Origin: Streptomyces griseosporeus
GTDB taxonomy: Bacteria; Actinomycetota; Actinomycetes; Streptomycetales; Streptomycetaceae
Length of the DNA stretch: 64,000 bases
NCBI RefSeq assembly: GCF_014656055.1
Contig: NZ_BNBR01000001.1
Coordinates: 1,116,001-1,180,000, forward strand
Direction of reading: 5' to 3'
The translations under genes were made by a program, and so were the position numbers. The notes beneath the pieces were generated by a model. That model was not told where the DNA came from. It did not search any database and was given only the letters and a program-made list of their open reading frames with translations. This document shows, piece by piece, positions 11,013-18,762 of this stretch (position 1 is the stretch's first letter; each line of letters starts with the position of its first letter).

Positions 11013-11355
11013 CGGTGTCCTCGTACTGGTCCGTCGGGCCTGTTTGCTCGCGCGTCGGTGCGCAACGGACACTCACAGTAGTCGCGAACGGAACATGTGC
11101 GAGGGGCAGTTGACAAAGTCCCACGCAAAGCGTCCCGCTCTGGTATGAGGGCTCGTACGACAGACCGATAAACCGGCACCCAACCCGGTCCGATATGACC
11201 GTCATCTAACCCCAAACGATCGAACTCGATCGTGAACGATCGCAAAGATGTCCCAGTCATGGCGCCCGCTCCGTCGTCGGCCGACGGCGAACAGCGGCCC
11301 GTTCACCCGAAAGGAGGAGTAAGGCTGTCATGAGGTAATCGAAAGGGGTCGCACC
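11013..11355. other. Divergent intergenic region with helically phased GATCG repeats
   Basis: This 343-bp gap separates cvnA (leftward) from the protease gene (rightward). It is less GC-rich than the flanks. Three GATCG copies start at 11218, 11228 and 11238, exactly one helical turn apart. A TTGACA occurs at 11110-11115 on the plus strand, but no -10 box lies at the right distance. Promoters for both genes must be here; I cannot place them confidently. No gene is seen. Confidence 0.45.
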
Positions 11356-12348
11356 GTGGCCGCAGCCTTTCCCCTCTCCGATCCCGACCGCTCCCCCGGC
11401 GAGCGCGCCGCCCTCGACGCCTACTCGCGCGCCGTCACCTCGGTGGCCGCGGAGATCACGCCGAAGGTCGCCGCGGTCAGCGTGGCGCACCGCCGCCGGC
11501 ACGGGGGCTTCGCCACCGGCACCGGCTCCGCGGTGGTCTTCACCGACGACGGGTTCCTGCTGACCAACGCCCATGTGGTGGGGCACGCCGACGCCGGCAC
11601 GGTGGCCTTCGCCGACGGCACCGGCGCCCCCTTCCACGTCATCGGCACCGACCCGCTCTCCGACCTGGCCGTGATCCGGGCCGACGGGCCCGCCCCGCCG
11701 CCGGTCCGGCTGGGCGAGGCGGGGGCGCTGCGGGTGGGGCAGCTGGTGGTGGCGGTCGGCAACCCGCTCGGGCTGGCGGGCAGTGTCACCGCCGGGGTGG
11801 TCAGCGCGCTCGGCCGCGCCCTGCCGACCAGCTCCGGGCCCGCCGCGCGGATCATCGACGACGTCATCCAGACCGACGCGACGCTGTATCCGGGCAGCTC
11901 CGGCGGGGCACTGGCCACGGCCGACGGCGAGGTGGTCGGGATCAGCACCGCGATCGCGGGCCTCGGGCTGGGGCTGGCCGTCCCCGTCAACGCCAACAGC
12001 CGGTACATCATCGGCACGCTGCTCGCCCACGGCCGGGTGCGCCGCGCCTGGCTGGGCCTCGCGGGCACCCCGGCGCCATTGCCGCCGGCGCTGCGCGACC
12101 GGCTGGGGCAGGACGCCGGGCTCCGGGTCGTCCAGGTGGTCCCCGACTCGCCCGCGGCCCGGGCCGGCCTGCGCTCCGGCGACCTGCTCCTGACGGCCGG
12201 GGACCGCCCCGTCACCGGCGCCCAGGCCCTGCAGCGCCTGATGCTCGCCGACGCCATCGGCCGGCCCATGCCGCTCACGGCACTGCGGGGCGAGGCGCTG
12301 GTCGACGTGATCGCGACGCCTCGGGAGCTGGTGACGGACGAGGACTGA
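11356..12348 (+). CDS. Cytosolic HtrA-like serine protease with PDZ domain
   Basis: The 330-residue protein has a trypsin-like domain with the complete triad: His73 (TNAHVV), Asp103 (LSDLAV) and Ser182 (PGSSGG), then one PDZ domain (about 225-315). No signal peptide or membrane anchor is visible, so unlike most HtrA/DegP proteins it should stay in the cytoplasm. It starts at GTG 11356 after GAAAGGGG. Its stop codon and that of the convergent DUF429 gene sit in one 10-bp palindrome, CTGACGTCAG (12345-12354). Substrate unknown; a protein-quality or regulated-proteolysis role is likely. Confidence 0.92.
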   Translation: MAAAFPLSDPDRSPGERAALDAYSRAVTSVAAEITPKVAAVSVAHRRRHGGFATGTGSAVVFTDDGFLLTNAHVVGHADAGTVAFADGTGAPFHVIGTDPLSDLAVIRADGPAPPPVRLGEAGALRVGQLVVAVGNPLGLAGSVTAGVVSALGRALPTSSGPAARIIDDVIQTDATLYPGSSGGALATADGEVVGISTAIAGLGLGLAVPVNANSRYIIGTLLAHGRVRRAWLGLAGTPAPLPPALRDRLGQDAGLRVVQVVPDSPAARAGLRSGDLLLTAGDRPVTGAQALQRLMLADAIGRPMPLTALRGEALVDVIATPRELVTDED

Positions 12349-12350
12349 CG

Positions 12351-13211
12351 TCAGCCCAGCAGCCCGGCGAGCCCCGCCTCCGCACCCACCCCCGTCTCCG
12401 TCCCCGTCGCCGCCCCTGTCCCCGTCCCCGTCCCCGTCCCCGTCCCCGTCCCCGGCAAGTGAATCCACCCCTCCCGGTCCGCGGCCTCCCGCTCCTCCGC
12501 CGTGCGCGGCCACATCGTCCCCCCGAGCAGTACGGCCCGCGCGACCAGGGCGCACAGCAGCGCGTCGAGGTGGTCGTGGCTGTCGACGCACCGGGCCCGG
12601 ACGTCCTCGGGCAGCGGCACCCCCAGCCCGGTCTCCACCGCGGACACGATGTCCTCCCGCACCCCGCGCGTCTCCGTCCCGGCCCGCTTGTAGCTGCCGG
12701 CGGGCCGGATCCCCCAGCAGCGCAGGGCCGCCGCCGGGTACACCTCGGCGATCCGCCCCGACCCGTCCCGCGGTACGGGCCCGTCCGTCGCGGCCAGGGC
12801 GTCCAGGAGGCGGGCGGCGCGCAGGGCGACGACGCCCAGCAGATCAGTGGAGACCGACAGCGGCGGCCGCATGCGGGTCGCCTTCCAGGTGAGGTCGTCG
12901 GTGAGGCGGAACCGCAGCGGATCGAGGCCGGCCCGCCCGTCCGCGCGCCCCTCGTACCGGGCGGCGGACGGCAGCCGCTCGCCCCGGTGGTGGGCGGTGA
13001 CCAAGTCGACGAAGCCGGACGGCCAGCCGAGCGGGCAGTCGAGCCCCGTCTTGTCGGCCGCCCGCACGAGCGCGAGCAGCTCCGCGTCCCCGTCGGGCAC
13101 GACGAACTCCGCGTCGAGCCCACCGGCGCCCCAGGTGACGCGGCACACGGCGGTGCGCCGCGCGTCCGCCGCCAGATCGACCCCGACTGTCACGACCTGC
13201 CGTTCCGTCAT
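12351..13211 (-). CDS. DUF429 (predicted RNase H-like) protein with Gly-Thr repeat tail
   Basis: A 286-residue protein of the DUF429 family, whose fold resembles RNase H. The N-terminus VTVGVDLAAD provides the first acidic residue, and CVDSHDHLDALLCALVARA carries the later conserved acidic/His cluster. The C-terminal 35 residues are repetitive Gly-Thr/Ala-Glu, encoded by a hexanucleotide microsatellite, and are probably dispensable. The gene faces the protease gene with only two bases between stop codons. No pathway can be assigned. Confidence 0.8.
   Translation of the reverse strand: MTERQVVTVGVDLAADARRTAVCRVTWGAGGLDAEFVVPDGDAELLALVRAADKTGLDCPLGWPSGFVDLVTAHHRGERLPSAARYEGRADGRAGLDPLRFRLTDDLTWKATRMRPPLSVSTDLLGVVALRAARLLDALAATDGPVPRDGSGRIAEVYPAAALRCWGIRPAGSYKRAGTETRGVREDIVSAVETGLGVPLPEDVRARCVDSHDHLDALLCALVARAVLLGGTMWPRTAEEREAADREGWIHLPGTGTGTGTGTGTGAATGTETGVGAEAGLAGLLG
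12418..12453. repeat. Hexanucleotide microsatellite (GTCCCC)6
   Basis: Six perfect tandem copies of GTCCCC, with degenerate copies on the left (from about 12390). They lie inside the 3' end of the DUF429 gene and encode alternating Gly-Thr on the minus strand. The unit is a multiple of three, so copy-number change alters tail length without a frameshift. Confidence 0.95.
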
Positions 13212-13332
13212 GCGCCCATCCTCTCAATGGAGTTCACCGCATCCCGCCGGTCGCGGTCCGCAGGTCACGGTCCGCCGGTCACGGTCCGCCGGATCGTGAA
13301 CGGCCTGTTTCGCTTCTCCCGCACCGACCGTT

Positions 13333-13350
13333 GAGAATTGTTCGATTCTC
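13333..13350. promoter_or_regulatory. Inverted repeat upstream of the secreted DUF6250-like gene
   Basis: GAGAAT (13333-13338) and ATTCTC (13345-13350) flank TGTTCG; a second TGTTCG follows at 13359-13364. The element lies 47 bp before the start codon in a locally AT-richer stretch between genes transcribed away from it, so a repressor or activator site is plausible. The regulator is not identifiable. Confidence 0.4.
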
Positions 13351-13396
13351 TAGGGTTCTGTTCGGCCACCGTCCGTCCTCCGAAAGCGAGTCCGCC

Positions 13397-14119
13397 ATGC
13401 GCCGCCGCCGGCCGCCCGTCCTGCTGAGCCTCACGGTCGCGGTCCTCGCCGCCCTGACCACGGCCGCCGCCCCGCCCGCTCCCCAACCCGACCACCACCG
13501 CCGGCTGCTGGCCCACGACGACTTCCGGCACGGCACCGGGCAGTGGCGGGCCGAGCTGGAGCGGGGCGGCAGCGTCACGGCACGGGACGGCGTGCTGGAC
13601 GTCGACGTGCCCGCGGGGGCGTCGGTGTGGTTCACGCGTCCCTTCTCCGGACGGTACGAGATCGACTTCACCGCGACCCCGGTGGCCGCGGGCGGCCCCA
13701 ACGACCGGGTCAGCGACCTCAACTCGTTCTGGAACGCCAGGGACGCCCGTTCGCCCGAGGACCTGTTCGCCACGCCCCGCTCGGGCGCACTCGCCGAGTA
13801 CGACCACCTCACGACGTACTACGCGGGTGTCGGCGCCAACTACAACACCACCACCCGGCTGCGCCGCTACGTCGGCGTCGCGGGCGAGCGGCCCCTCGTC
13901 TACGACTACACGGCACCGCTGCTCACCGCGAACCGGCCGCACCGCGTGCGCCTGGTGTCGGACGGCCACCGCGTCCGGTACTGGTGCAACGGCGAGCTGG
14001 TCTTCGACTTCGCCGACCCGCGGCCGTACACCAGCGGCTGGTTCGCCTTCCGCACCACCTTCAGCCACTTCCACGTCACCGACTTCCGCGTCTGGCGGCT
14101 CGACGGCGGCAGGGGCTGA
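13397..14119 (+). CDS. Secreted DUF6250/DUF1961-like beta-sandwich protein
   Basis: A 240-residue protein with a signal peptide: Arg-rich start MRRRRPP, a hydrophobic core VLLSLTVAVLAALTTAAA and likely cleavage near residue 25. The mature part resembles the concanavalin-like DUF6250/DUF1961 proteins found with polysaccharide lyases (DDFRHGTGQW start, then NDRVSDLNSFWNARD and GWFAFRTTFSHF near the end). A role in binding or cleaving plant or microbial polysaccharide outside the cell is likely but not proven. An in-frame ATG 66 bases upstream would place basic residues before the signal peptide and is not preferred. Confidence 0.7.
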   Translation: MRRRRPPVLLSLTVAVLAALTTAAAPPAPQPDHHRRLLAHDDFRHGTGQWRAELERGGSVTARDGVLDVDVPAGASVWFTRPFSGRYEIDFTATPVAAGGPNDRVSDLNSFWNARDARSPEDLFATPRSGALAEYDHLTTYYAGVGANYNTTTRLRRYVGVAGERPLVYDYTAPLLTANRPHRVRLVSDGHRVRYWCNGELVFDFADPRPYTSGWFAFRTTFSHFHVTDFRVWRLDGGRG

Positions 14120-14133
14120 CGGCGAAAAATCCT

Positions 14134-14163
14134 TTGGCGGGCCGCGACGGCCCCTGCTACCTT
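14134..14163 (+). promoter_or_regulatory. Candidate promoter for leader peptide and hydrolase
   Basis: TTGGCG (14134-14139) and TACCTT (14158-14163) are separated by 18 bases, a reasonable housekeeping-type promoter. Transcription would begin near 14170, leaving about 30 bases before the leader-peptide start at 14200. Confidence 0.4.
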
Positions 14164-14199
14164 CCCGGAGGCCGTGCGAGAGACGAGGAGGTGGTACCC

Positions 14200-14253
14200 G
14201 TGAACGCTGTATCGACATGGGTGCTCCCCTCAGGGGTCACGGTCGGGCGGTAG
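14200..14253 (+). CDS. Candidate 17-residue leader peptide
   Basis: A tiny reading frame, VNAVSTWVLPSGVTVGR, starts at GTG 14200 and ends with TAG. It has one of the best ribosome sites in the window, GAGGAGGT at 14185-14192, eight bases before the start. It lies 46 bp upstream of the alpha/beta hydrolase and downstream of a plausible promoter. The coding stretch contains a small CCCCTCAGGGG hairpin, and CGGGAG...CTCCCG (about 14259-14285) can pair after the stop codon. This resembles a translated leader that tunes the downstream gene. It was too short for routine gene calling; whether it is translated is not known. Confidence 0.5.
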   Translation: MNAVSTWVLPSGVTVGR

Positions 14254-14299
14254 GTCGTCCGGGAGCGCCGTTTCACGAGCACTCCCGAAAGGCACCACC

Positions 14300-15025
14300 A
14301 TGCGCTTCACTTCCGAGCAGCGCCTCGACGACGGCGTCCGCGAGCGCGAGTTCACCCTCGGCGAGACCCCCGGCACCCTGTGGACGCCGCCGGGGTCCAC
14401 GCCGGCCCCGCTGATCCTGATGGCCCACAACAACGGCCTGCCCAAGGCGGATGCGCGGCTGGTCGCCCGGGCCCGCTACACGGCGGCGCGCGGCTACGCG
14501 GTGGCCACCGTCGACGCCGCCGGGTGCGGTGACCGGCCCCGTTCCGCCGCCGACGAGCAGGCCCGCGCCGACCTGCGGCGGGCGATGCGGGCCGGCGAAC
14601 CGGTCGACGGCATCTTCGAGTCCTTCATCGGCCCGCTGGTCCAGAACGCGGCCCCGGAGTGGCTGGCGGCCCTGGACGCCGTCCTCCAGCTGCCCGAGGT
14701 GGTCGGCGGCCCGGTCGGCTACTCGGGGTGGACCGCCCTCGGGATCCGGCTCGCGGCGCTCGACCCGCGCATCGCGGCCGCCTGCTGCTTCGCCGGCGGC
14801 TATGTGCCCCTCGCCCAGCGCGAGGAGGCCCGGCGGGTCACCGTACCGCTACTGTTGCTGCTCCAGTGGGACGACGAGGGCAACCCCCGGCAACGGGCGC
14901 TGGACCTCTTCGACGCCTTCGGCGGCGAGCAGAAGACGCTGCACGCGAACCTGGGCGGCCACACCGGCACCCCGTGGTTCGAGCTGGAGGACAGCTGCCG
15001 GTTCTACGACCGCCACCTGAGGTAA
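14300..15025 (+). CDS. Alpha/beta-hydrolase (dienelactone hydrolase-like)
   Basis: A 241-residue soluble alpha/beta-hydrolase. The presumed nucleophile elbow is GPVGYSGWTALG (around residue 140), which reads G-Y-S-G-W rather than the strict G-x-S-x-G, so the last glycine is displaced. The acid is probably in LLLQWDDEGNPRQRA and the His in LGGHTGTPW near the C-terminus. The start at 14300 follows GAAAGG. The gene sits behind the candidate leader peptide. Substrate unknown; esterase, thioesterase and lactonase are all possible. Confidence 0.75.
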   Translation: MRFTSEQRLDDGVREREFTLGETPGTLWTPPGSTPAPLILMAHNNGLPKADARLVARARYTAARGYAVATVDAAGCGDRPRSAADEQARADLRRAMRAGEPVDGIFESFIGPLVQNAAPEWLAALDAVLQLPEVVGGPVGYSGWTALGIRLAALDPRIAAACCFAGGYVPLAQREEARRVTVPLLLLLQWDDEGNPRQRALDLFDAFGGEQKTLHANLGGHTGTPWFELEDSCRFYDRHLR

Positions 15026-15106
15026 CCCGGCCGGGCCCGCGCGGGGGCGGACGGCCGTGGAGGCGCGGAGCACGTCATACGGCTCCGCCGGGACGTCGCG
15101 GCGGGC

Positions 15107-15946
15107 ATGATGGGGGCCATGGCCCCTGTCGCCCGCCGCATGTTCGAGCTCCTGGAGCCGATCTGCCTGGTCACCTTCTTCGCCGACGAGTGCAACGCGG
15201 AACTCGCCGCGCTCGGCCACCGCACCTACTGGGACGGGTACTTCGCCAGCCGCGCCGCGCCCCTGGGGCGAGTGCCGGCGAACGTCGTGCACGCGGCCTT
15301 CTACAACTTCGCCGACGGGGAGGCCGCTCGGCACATCCCCGGCGCTTGGGAGACGATCCCGCCCGAGGCGTCCCTCGCCGCGCGGCAACGGGGCAGCGCG
15401 GCCTCCCTGCGGCGGATCCTCGGCGCCGAACCGGCCGGCTCCCCCGGCCTGGTGCGCGCCGCCGACCTCACCACCAAGGCCGCGACGAGCGCGCCCATGG
15501 AAGGCCGGGTGATGTACGCCGGGATGCGCGCCCTGCCGGTGCCCGGCGACCCCGTCGCCCGGCTGTGGCACTCGGCGACCATGCTGCGCGAGCACCGCGG
15601 CGACGGGCACATCGCCGCTCTGCTCACCGAGCGCATCGGAGGCACGGAGGCCCATGTGCTCTCCGCGCTGGAGCAGGGCATCCACCCGCCCGAGTCGTTC
15701 GGGCGCATCCACCATCTGCCCAAGGAGCGGCTGGCCGCGGTCATGGACGGCCTGCGCGCCCGCGGACTCGTCGACGCCGAGGGCCGGTTCACCGACGCGG
15801 GCCGCGCGACCAAGCAGCGCGTCGAGGCGCTCACCGACGATCTCGCCGCCGCGCCGTACGAGGCCCTGTCCCCCGCCGAGCTGGACGAGCTGGTCGCCGT
15901 ACTCGAACCCCTCACGGCGAGGCTGGTGGCCGCGGGGTCGAAGTGA
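15107..15946 (+). CDS. SCO6745-family (SalK-like, winged-helix) protein, copy 1
   Basis: A 279-residue all-helical protein of the actinobacterial SCO6745/SalK-like family. Typical features are VHAAFYNFADGEAARHIPGAWE, then LWHSATMLREHRGDGHIAALL and a C-terminal winged-helix segment RGLVDAEGRFTDAGRATKQRVEALTDDL. Three ATGs (15107, 15110 and 15119) compete with no decisive ribosome site; the last gives MAPVARR, a common family start. A paralogue lies 46 kb away at 60936-61805. Function is uncharacterised; some relatives sit beside antibiotic biosynthetic genes. Confidence 0.8.
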   Translation: MMGAMAPVARRMFELLEPICLVTFFADECNAELAALGHRTYWDGYFASRAAPLGRVPANVVHAAFYNFADGEAARHIPGAWETIPPEASLAARQRGSAASLRRILGAEPAGSPGLVRAADLTTKAATSAPMEGRVMYAGMRALPVPGDPVARLWHSATMLREHRGDGHIAALLTERIGGTEAHVLSALEQGIHPPESFGRIHHLPKERLAAVMDGLRARGLVDAEGRFTDAGRATKQRVEALTDDLAAAPYEALSPAELDELVAVLEPLTARLVAAGSK

Positions 15947-15983
15947 CGGACCCGGGCACCGGACAGGTCGTGACGGCTCCGCC

Positions 15984-17177
15984 TCAGCGGTCACCCGCCA
16001 GATCCAGCTCGTCCCTCGGGGGCACGGCAGGCGCCGGCACCGGGCCGGGCCGCCGCCACGCGCGCTCGACCGGCGCGGACACCCCCCGCCACCACCGCTC
16101 GGTGGGCACCTTCCCGGCCGGCTCGAACGGCTCGCCGGGCTGCGGCAGGGCGACGGCCTGCCCGGCCTCGTCCGCGACGTCCTTCATCCACTCCCCCGGC
16201 TCCGCCCAGGCGTGCGGGGCGAGGTTGAAGGTCCCCCAGTGGATCGGCAGCAGCACCCCGCCGGGCACGCCGCCCTGCAGATCGAGGTGGGCGCGCAGGC
16301 CCTCCTCGGGCGTCATGTGGATGTCCGGCCAGAACTCGCTGTAGGCGCCGACCTGGATCATCGTCGCGTCGAACGGCCCGTGGGCGGCGCCGATCGAGCG
16401 GAAGCCGTCGAAGTAGCCGGTGTCGCCGCTGTGGTAGACGCGGTGCTCCTCGCCCGCGACGACCCAGGAGGCCCACAGCGTGTGCTGGGTGTTGCGCAGG
16501 CCGCGTCCGCAGAAGTGGCGGGCCGGGGTGGCGGTGAGGGTGAGGCCGCCGACCTTCGTGTCCTCGTGCCAGTCCAGCTCGCGCAGCCGGCCGGCGGACA
16601 CGCCCCAGTGCTCGAGGTGGGCGCCGACGCCCAGCGGCACCGCGAACAGGGTGTCGGTGCCGGCCAGTGCCTTGATGGTGGGCAGGTCCAGGTGGTCGTA
16701 GTGGTCGTGGGAGATGACGACCACGTCGACGGGGCCGAGCGCGGCCAGCGGCAGCGGCACCGGGTGCAGCCGCTTCGGCCCGGCGAACGGGAACGGTGAG
16801 CAGCGCTCGCCCCACACCGGGTCGAACAGCACCCGCTGCCCGTCGATCTCCACGAGGACGCTGGAGTGGCCGGCCCAGGTCAGCCGCAGACCCGTCGCCG
16901 CGGGGCGGGCCAGGTCGGCGAGGGTGGTGGCGTGCACGGGCACGGTGCCCCGGGGGGCGCGGCGCTGCCGGGCGTCCTTGTCGAAGTAGATCTTGGCGAA
17001 GTCCAGCGCGGAGCCGGAGGGGCGGGTGCGGGCCACACCGCCCGGGTTCTGGAAGACACCGTCCTTGAAGTGCGGTGACCGGCGGATACGGGCCATGCGT
17101 TCACCGCCGGGGTCCGCGCCGAAGGCCGCGGGCCGTAGCGCGCTGGGCCCGGGGCTCGTCAGACGGAAACCGGTCAC
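15984..17177 (-). CDS. MBL-fold metallo-hydrolase (NAPE-PLD/UlaG-like)
   Basis: A 397-residue metallo-beta-lactamase-fold hydrolase with the zinc motif ISHDHYDHLD (HxHxDH) and later ligands in ATPARHFCGRG, VYHSGDTGYF and LPIHWGTF. The arrangement is closest to N-acylphosphatidylethanolamine phospholipase D and UlaG-like enzymes, so a lipid or sugar-phosphate phosphodiester is a reasonable substrate guess. It has no signal peptide. The start at GTG 17177 follows GGAGGTGCC. The C-terminal 60 residues are Pro-rich and probably flexible. Confidence 0.85.
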   Translation of the reverse strand: MTGFRLTSPGPSALRPAAFGADPGGERMARIRRSPHFKDGVFQNPGGVARTRPSGSALDFAKIYFDKDARQRRAPRGTVPVHATTLADLARPAATGLRLTWAGHSSVLVEIDGQRVLFDPVWGERCSPFPFAGPKRLHPVPLPLAALGPVDVVVISHDHYDHLDLPTIKALAGTDTLFAVPLGVGAHLEHWGVSAGRLRELDWHEDTKVGGLTLTATPARHFCGRGLRNTQHTLWASWVVAGEEHRVYHSGDTGYFDGFRSIGAAHGPFDATMIQVGAYSEFWPDIHMTPEEGLRAHLDLQGGVPGGVLLPIHWGTFNLAPHAWAEPGEWMKDVADEAGQAVALPQPGEPFEPAGKVPTERWWRGVSAPVERAWRRPGPVPAPAVPPRDELDLAGDR

Positions 17178-17390
17178 GGCACCTCCAGGTGGAGTCGGGG
17201 CGTTCCATTATGGTCGGCTGGTGTGACGGACGGCGTGGCGGGCGGGAGCGGCCCGCACCGGCGGACGCCGTGGAGGAGCCCCGTCCCGCCCCCGCGACCT
17301 TGCTTTCGCGGCCCGCTTGACCGATAACTCTGTGGTCGGCTCGTCACGCACGGACAACGGGCCCCGTCCCCGACGACGGCAGGGGAAGTG

Positions 17391-18635
17391 ATGTCACAGC
17401 GCAGTGACCTGAGGCAGCGCAGGGCCACGCTGGAGGGCGAGTGGTCCCGCTGGATCCCGCAGCTGAGGACGGCTCGCCGGTCACCGGCCGGCGGCGGAGT
17501 CGCGCTGCGCCCGGAGGTGGCCGAGTCCTGGCTGCGCTCGCTGAGCAGTGTGGACCCGCACCGCGACAGCGCTCCGGCCGCCGAGGACGGCTCGGTGGCG
17601 CGGCGCTGGGCCGCCTCGCCGCTGCGCCGGCCCGTCGACGACCTCGCCGGGGAACTGCACAGCATCGCCGACGACGCCGGGTTCGTCACCGCGGTCACCG
17701 ACGAATCGGGCACCATCCTGTGGACCTGTGGCGGGCGCACCATGCGCAGCCGCGCGGAACGCGTCAACTTCGCTCCGGGCGGCCGCTGGGACGAGCCGGA
17801 CATGGGCACCAACGCCCTCTCCCTCGCCCTGCGCACCGGCCGCCCCAGTACGGTCTTCTCGGCCGAGCACCTGGTGTCCGCGCTGCACGGCTGGGTCTGT
17901 TACTGCGCCCCGGTGCACGCCCCGGACGGCCGGATCCTCGGCGTCCTCGACCTGTCCACCACCTGGGACCGTTCGCACCCGCTGGCCATGTCCACGGTGC
18001 GGTCGCTGGTCACCGCGATCGAGAGCCGGCTGGCCGCCGAGCTGCCCGCGCCCCGGCCGCCGGCGCCCGGCACCCCGGTACGGCTGGCGTGCCTGGGTGT
18101 GGAGCGGGCGGAACGGGGCGGCGTACCGCTGCCGCTGCGCCCGCGCCAGCTGGAGATCCTCACACTGCTCGCGCTGGAGCCGGACGGGTTCACGGCGGAG
18201 CGGCTGCGGGAGGCCGTCTACGGCGACCGCCCGGTGACCGCCTCCACGTTCAAGGCGGAGATCTCGCATCTGCGGCGCGCCCTCGGCGGTGGCGTCACCC
18301 CTCGCCGCTACGCCCTCACCACCCCCGTGACCTGCGACGCGGTGGAGGTGCTTGACGCGCTGCGGCGGGGCGACACCAGCACCGCGCTGCGGCACTACCG
18401 CGGCCCCCTGCTGCCCCGCTCCGAGGCGCCCGGCATCGTCGAGTGGCGGGCCCAGCTGGAGGTGGCCGTCCGTGAGGCGGTGCTCGCGAGCACCGGCCCG
18501 GAGGACGCCCTGCGCTACGGGGAGCGGGCGCCGTACGACGCGCAGGTGCACGAGCACGCGCTGCGCCTGCTCGCCCCGGACGACCCGCGCCGCCCGATCG
18601 CGCTGGGCCGGCTCAGCACGGCGCTGCGCGACTGA
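17391..18635 (+). CDS. AcoR-like GAF regulator with C-terminal DNA-binding domain
   Basis: A 414-residue regulator. The N-terminal half matches AcoR-type activators: conserved SWLRS, a GAF domain (about 85-220) with GTILW, then [16 protein letters not shown] and [20 protein letters not shown]. Classical AcoR continues with an AAA+ domain for sigma-54, but here residues about 240-330 form a winged-helix output domain ([14 protein letters not shown]...[12 protein letters not shown]), as expected in an organism without sigma-54. It lies 127 bp upstream of an aldehyde dehydrogenase and is very likely its regulator. ATG 17391 follows AGGGG; a GTG at 17388 is equivalent. Confidence 0.87.
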   Translation: MSQRSDLRQRRATLEGEWSRWIPQLRTARRSPAGGGVALRPEVAESWLRSLSSVDPHRDSAPAAEDGSVARRWAASPLRRPVDDLAGELHSIADDAGFVTAVTDESGTILWTCGGRTMRSRAERVNFAPGGRWDEPDMGTNALSLALRTGRPSTVFSAEHLVSALHGWVCYCAPVHAPDGRILGVLDLSTTWDRSHPLAMSTVRSLVTAIESRLAAELPAPRPPAPGTPVRLACLGVERAERGGVPLPLRPRQLEILTLLALEPDGFTAERLREAVYGDRPVTASTFKAEISHLRRALGGGVTPRRYALTTPVTCDAVEVLDALRRGDTSTALRHYRGPLLPRSEAPGIVEWRAQLEVAVREAVLASTGPEDALRYGERAPYDAQVHEHALRLLAPDDPRRPIALGRLSTALRD

Positions 18636-18762
18636 CCGGGCGGGCCGTGCGCGGGGGACGTACGCCAACCTCCCGCCAACCTTGCGGAGCGACAGTGGCC
18701 CCGGCACCGCGGCACCAGGCCGCCGTGCCGGGGATACGCACCGTCCTTCGAGGAGAGCCGCC

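Noticed and set aside
11110..11149. TTGACA with TATGAG as a promoter of the HtrA-like gene
   Set aside because: The two boxes are 28 bp apart, too far for a normal -35/-10 pair.
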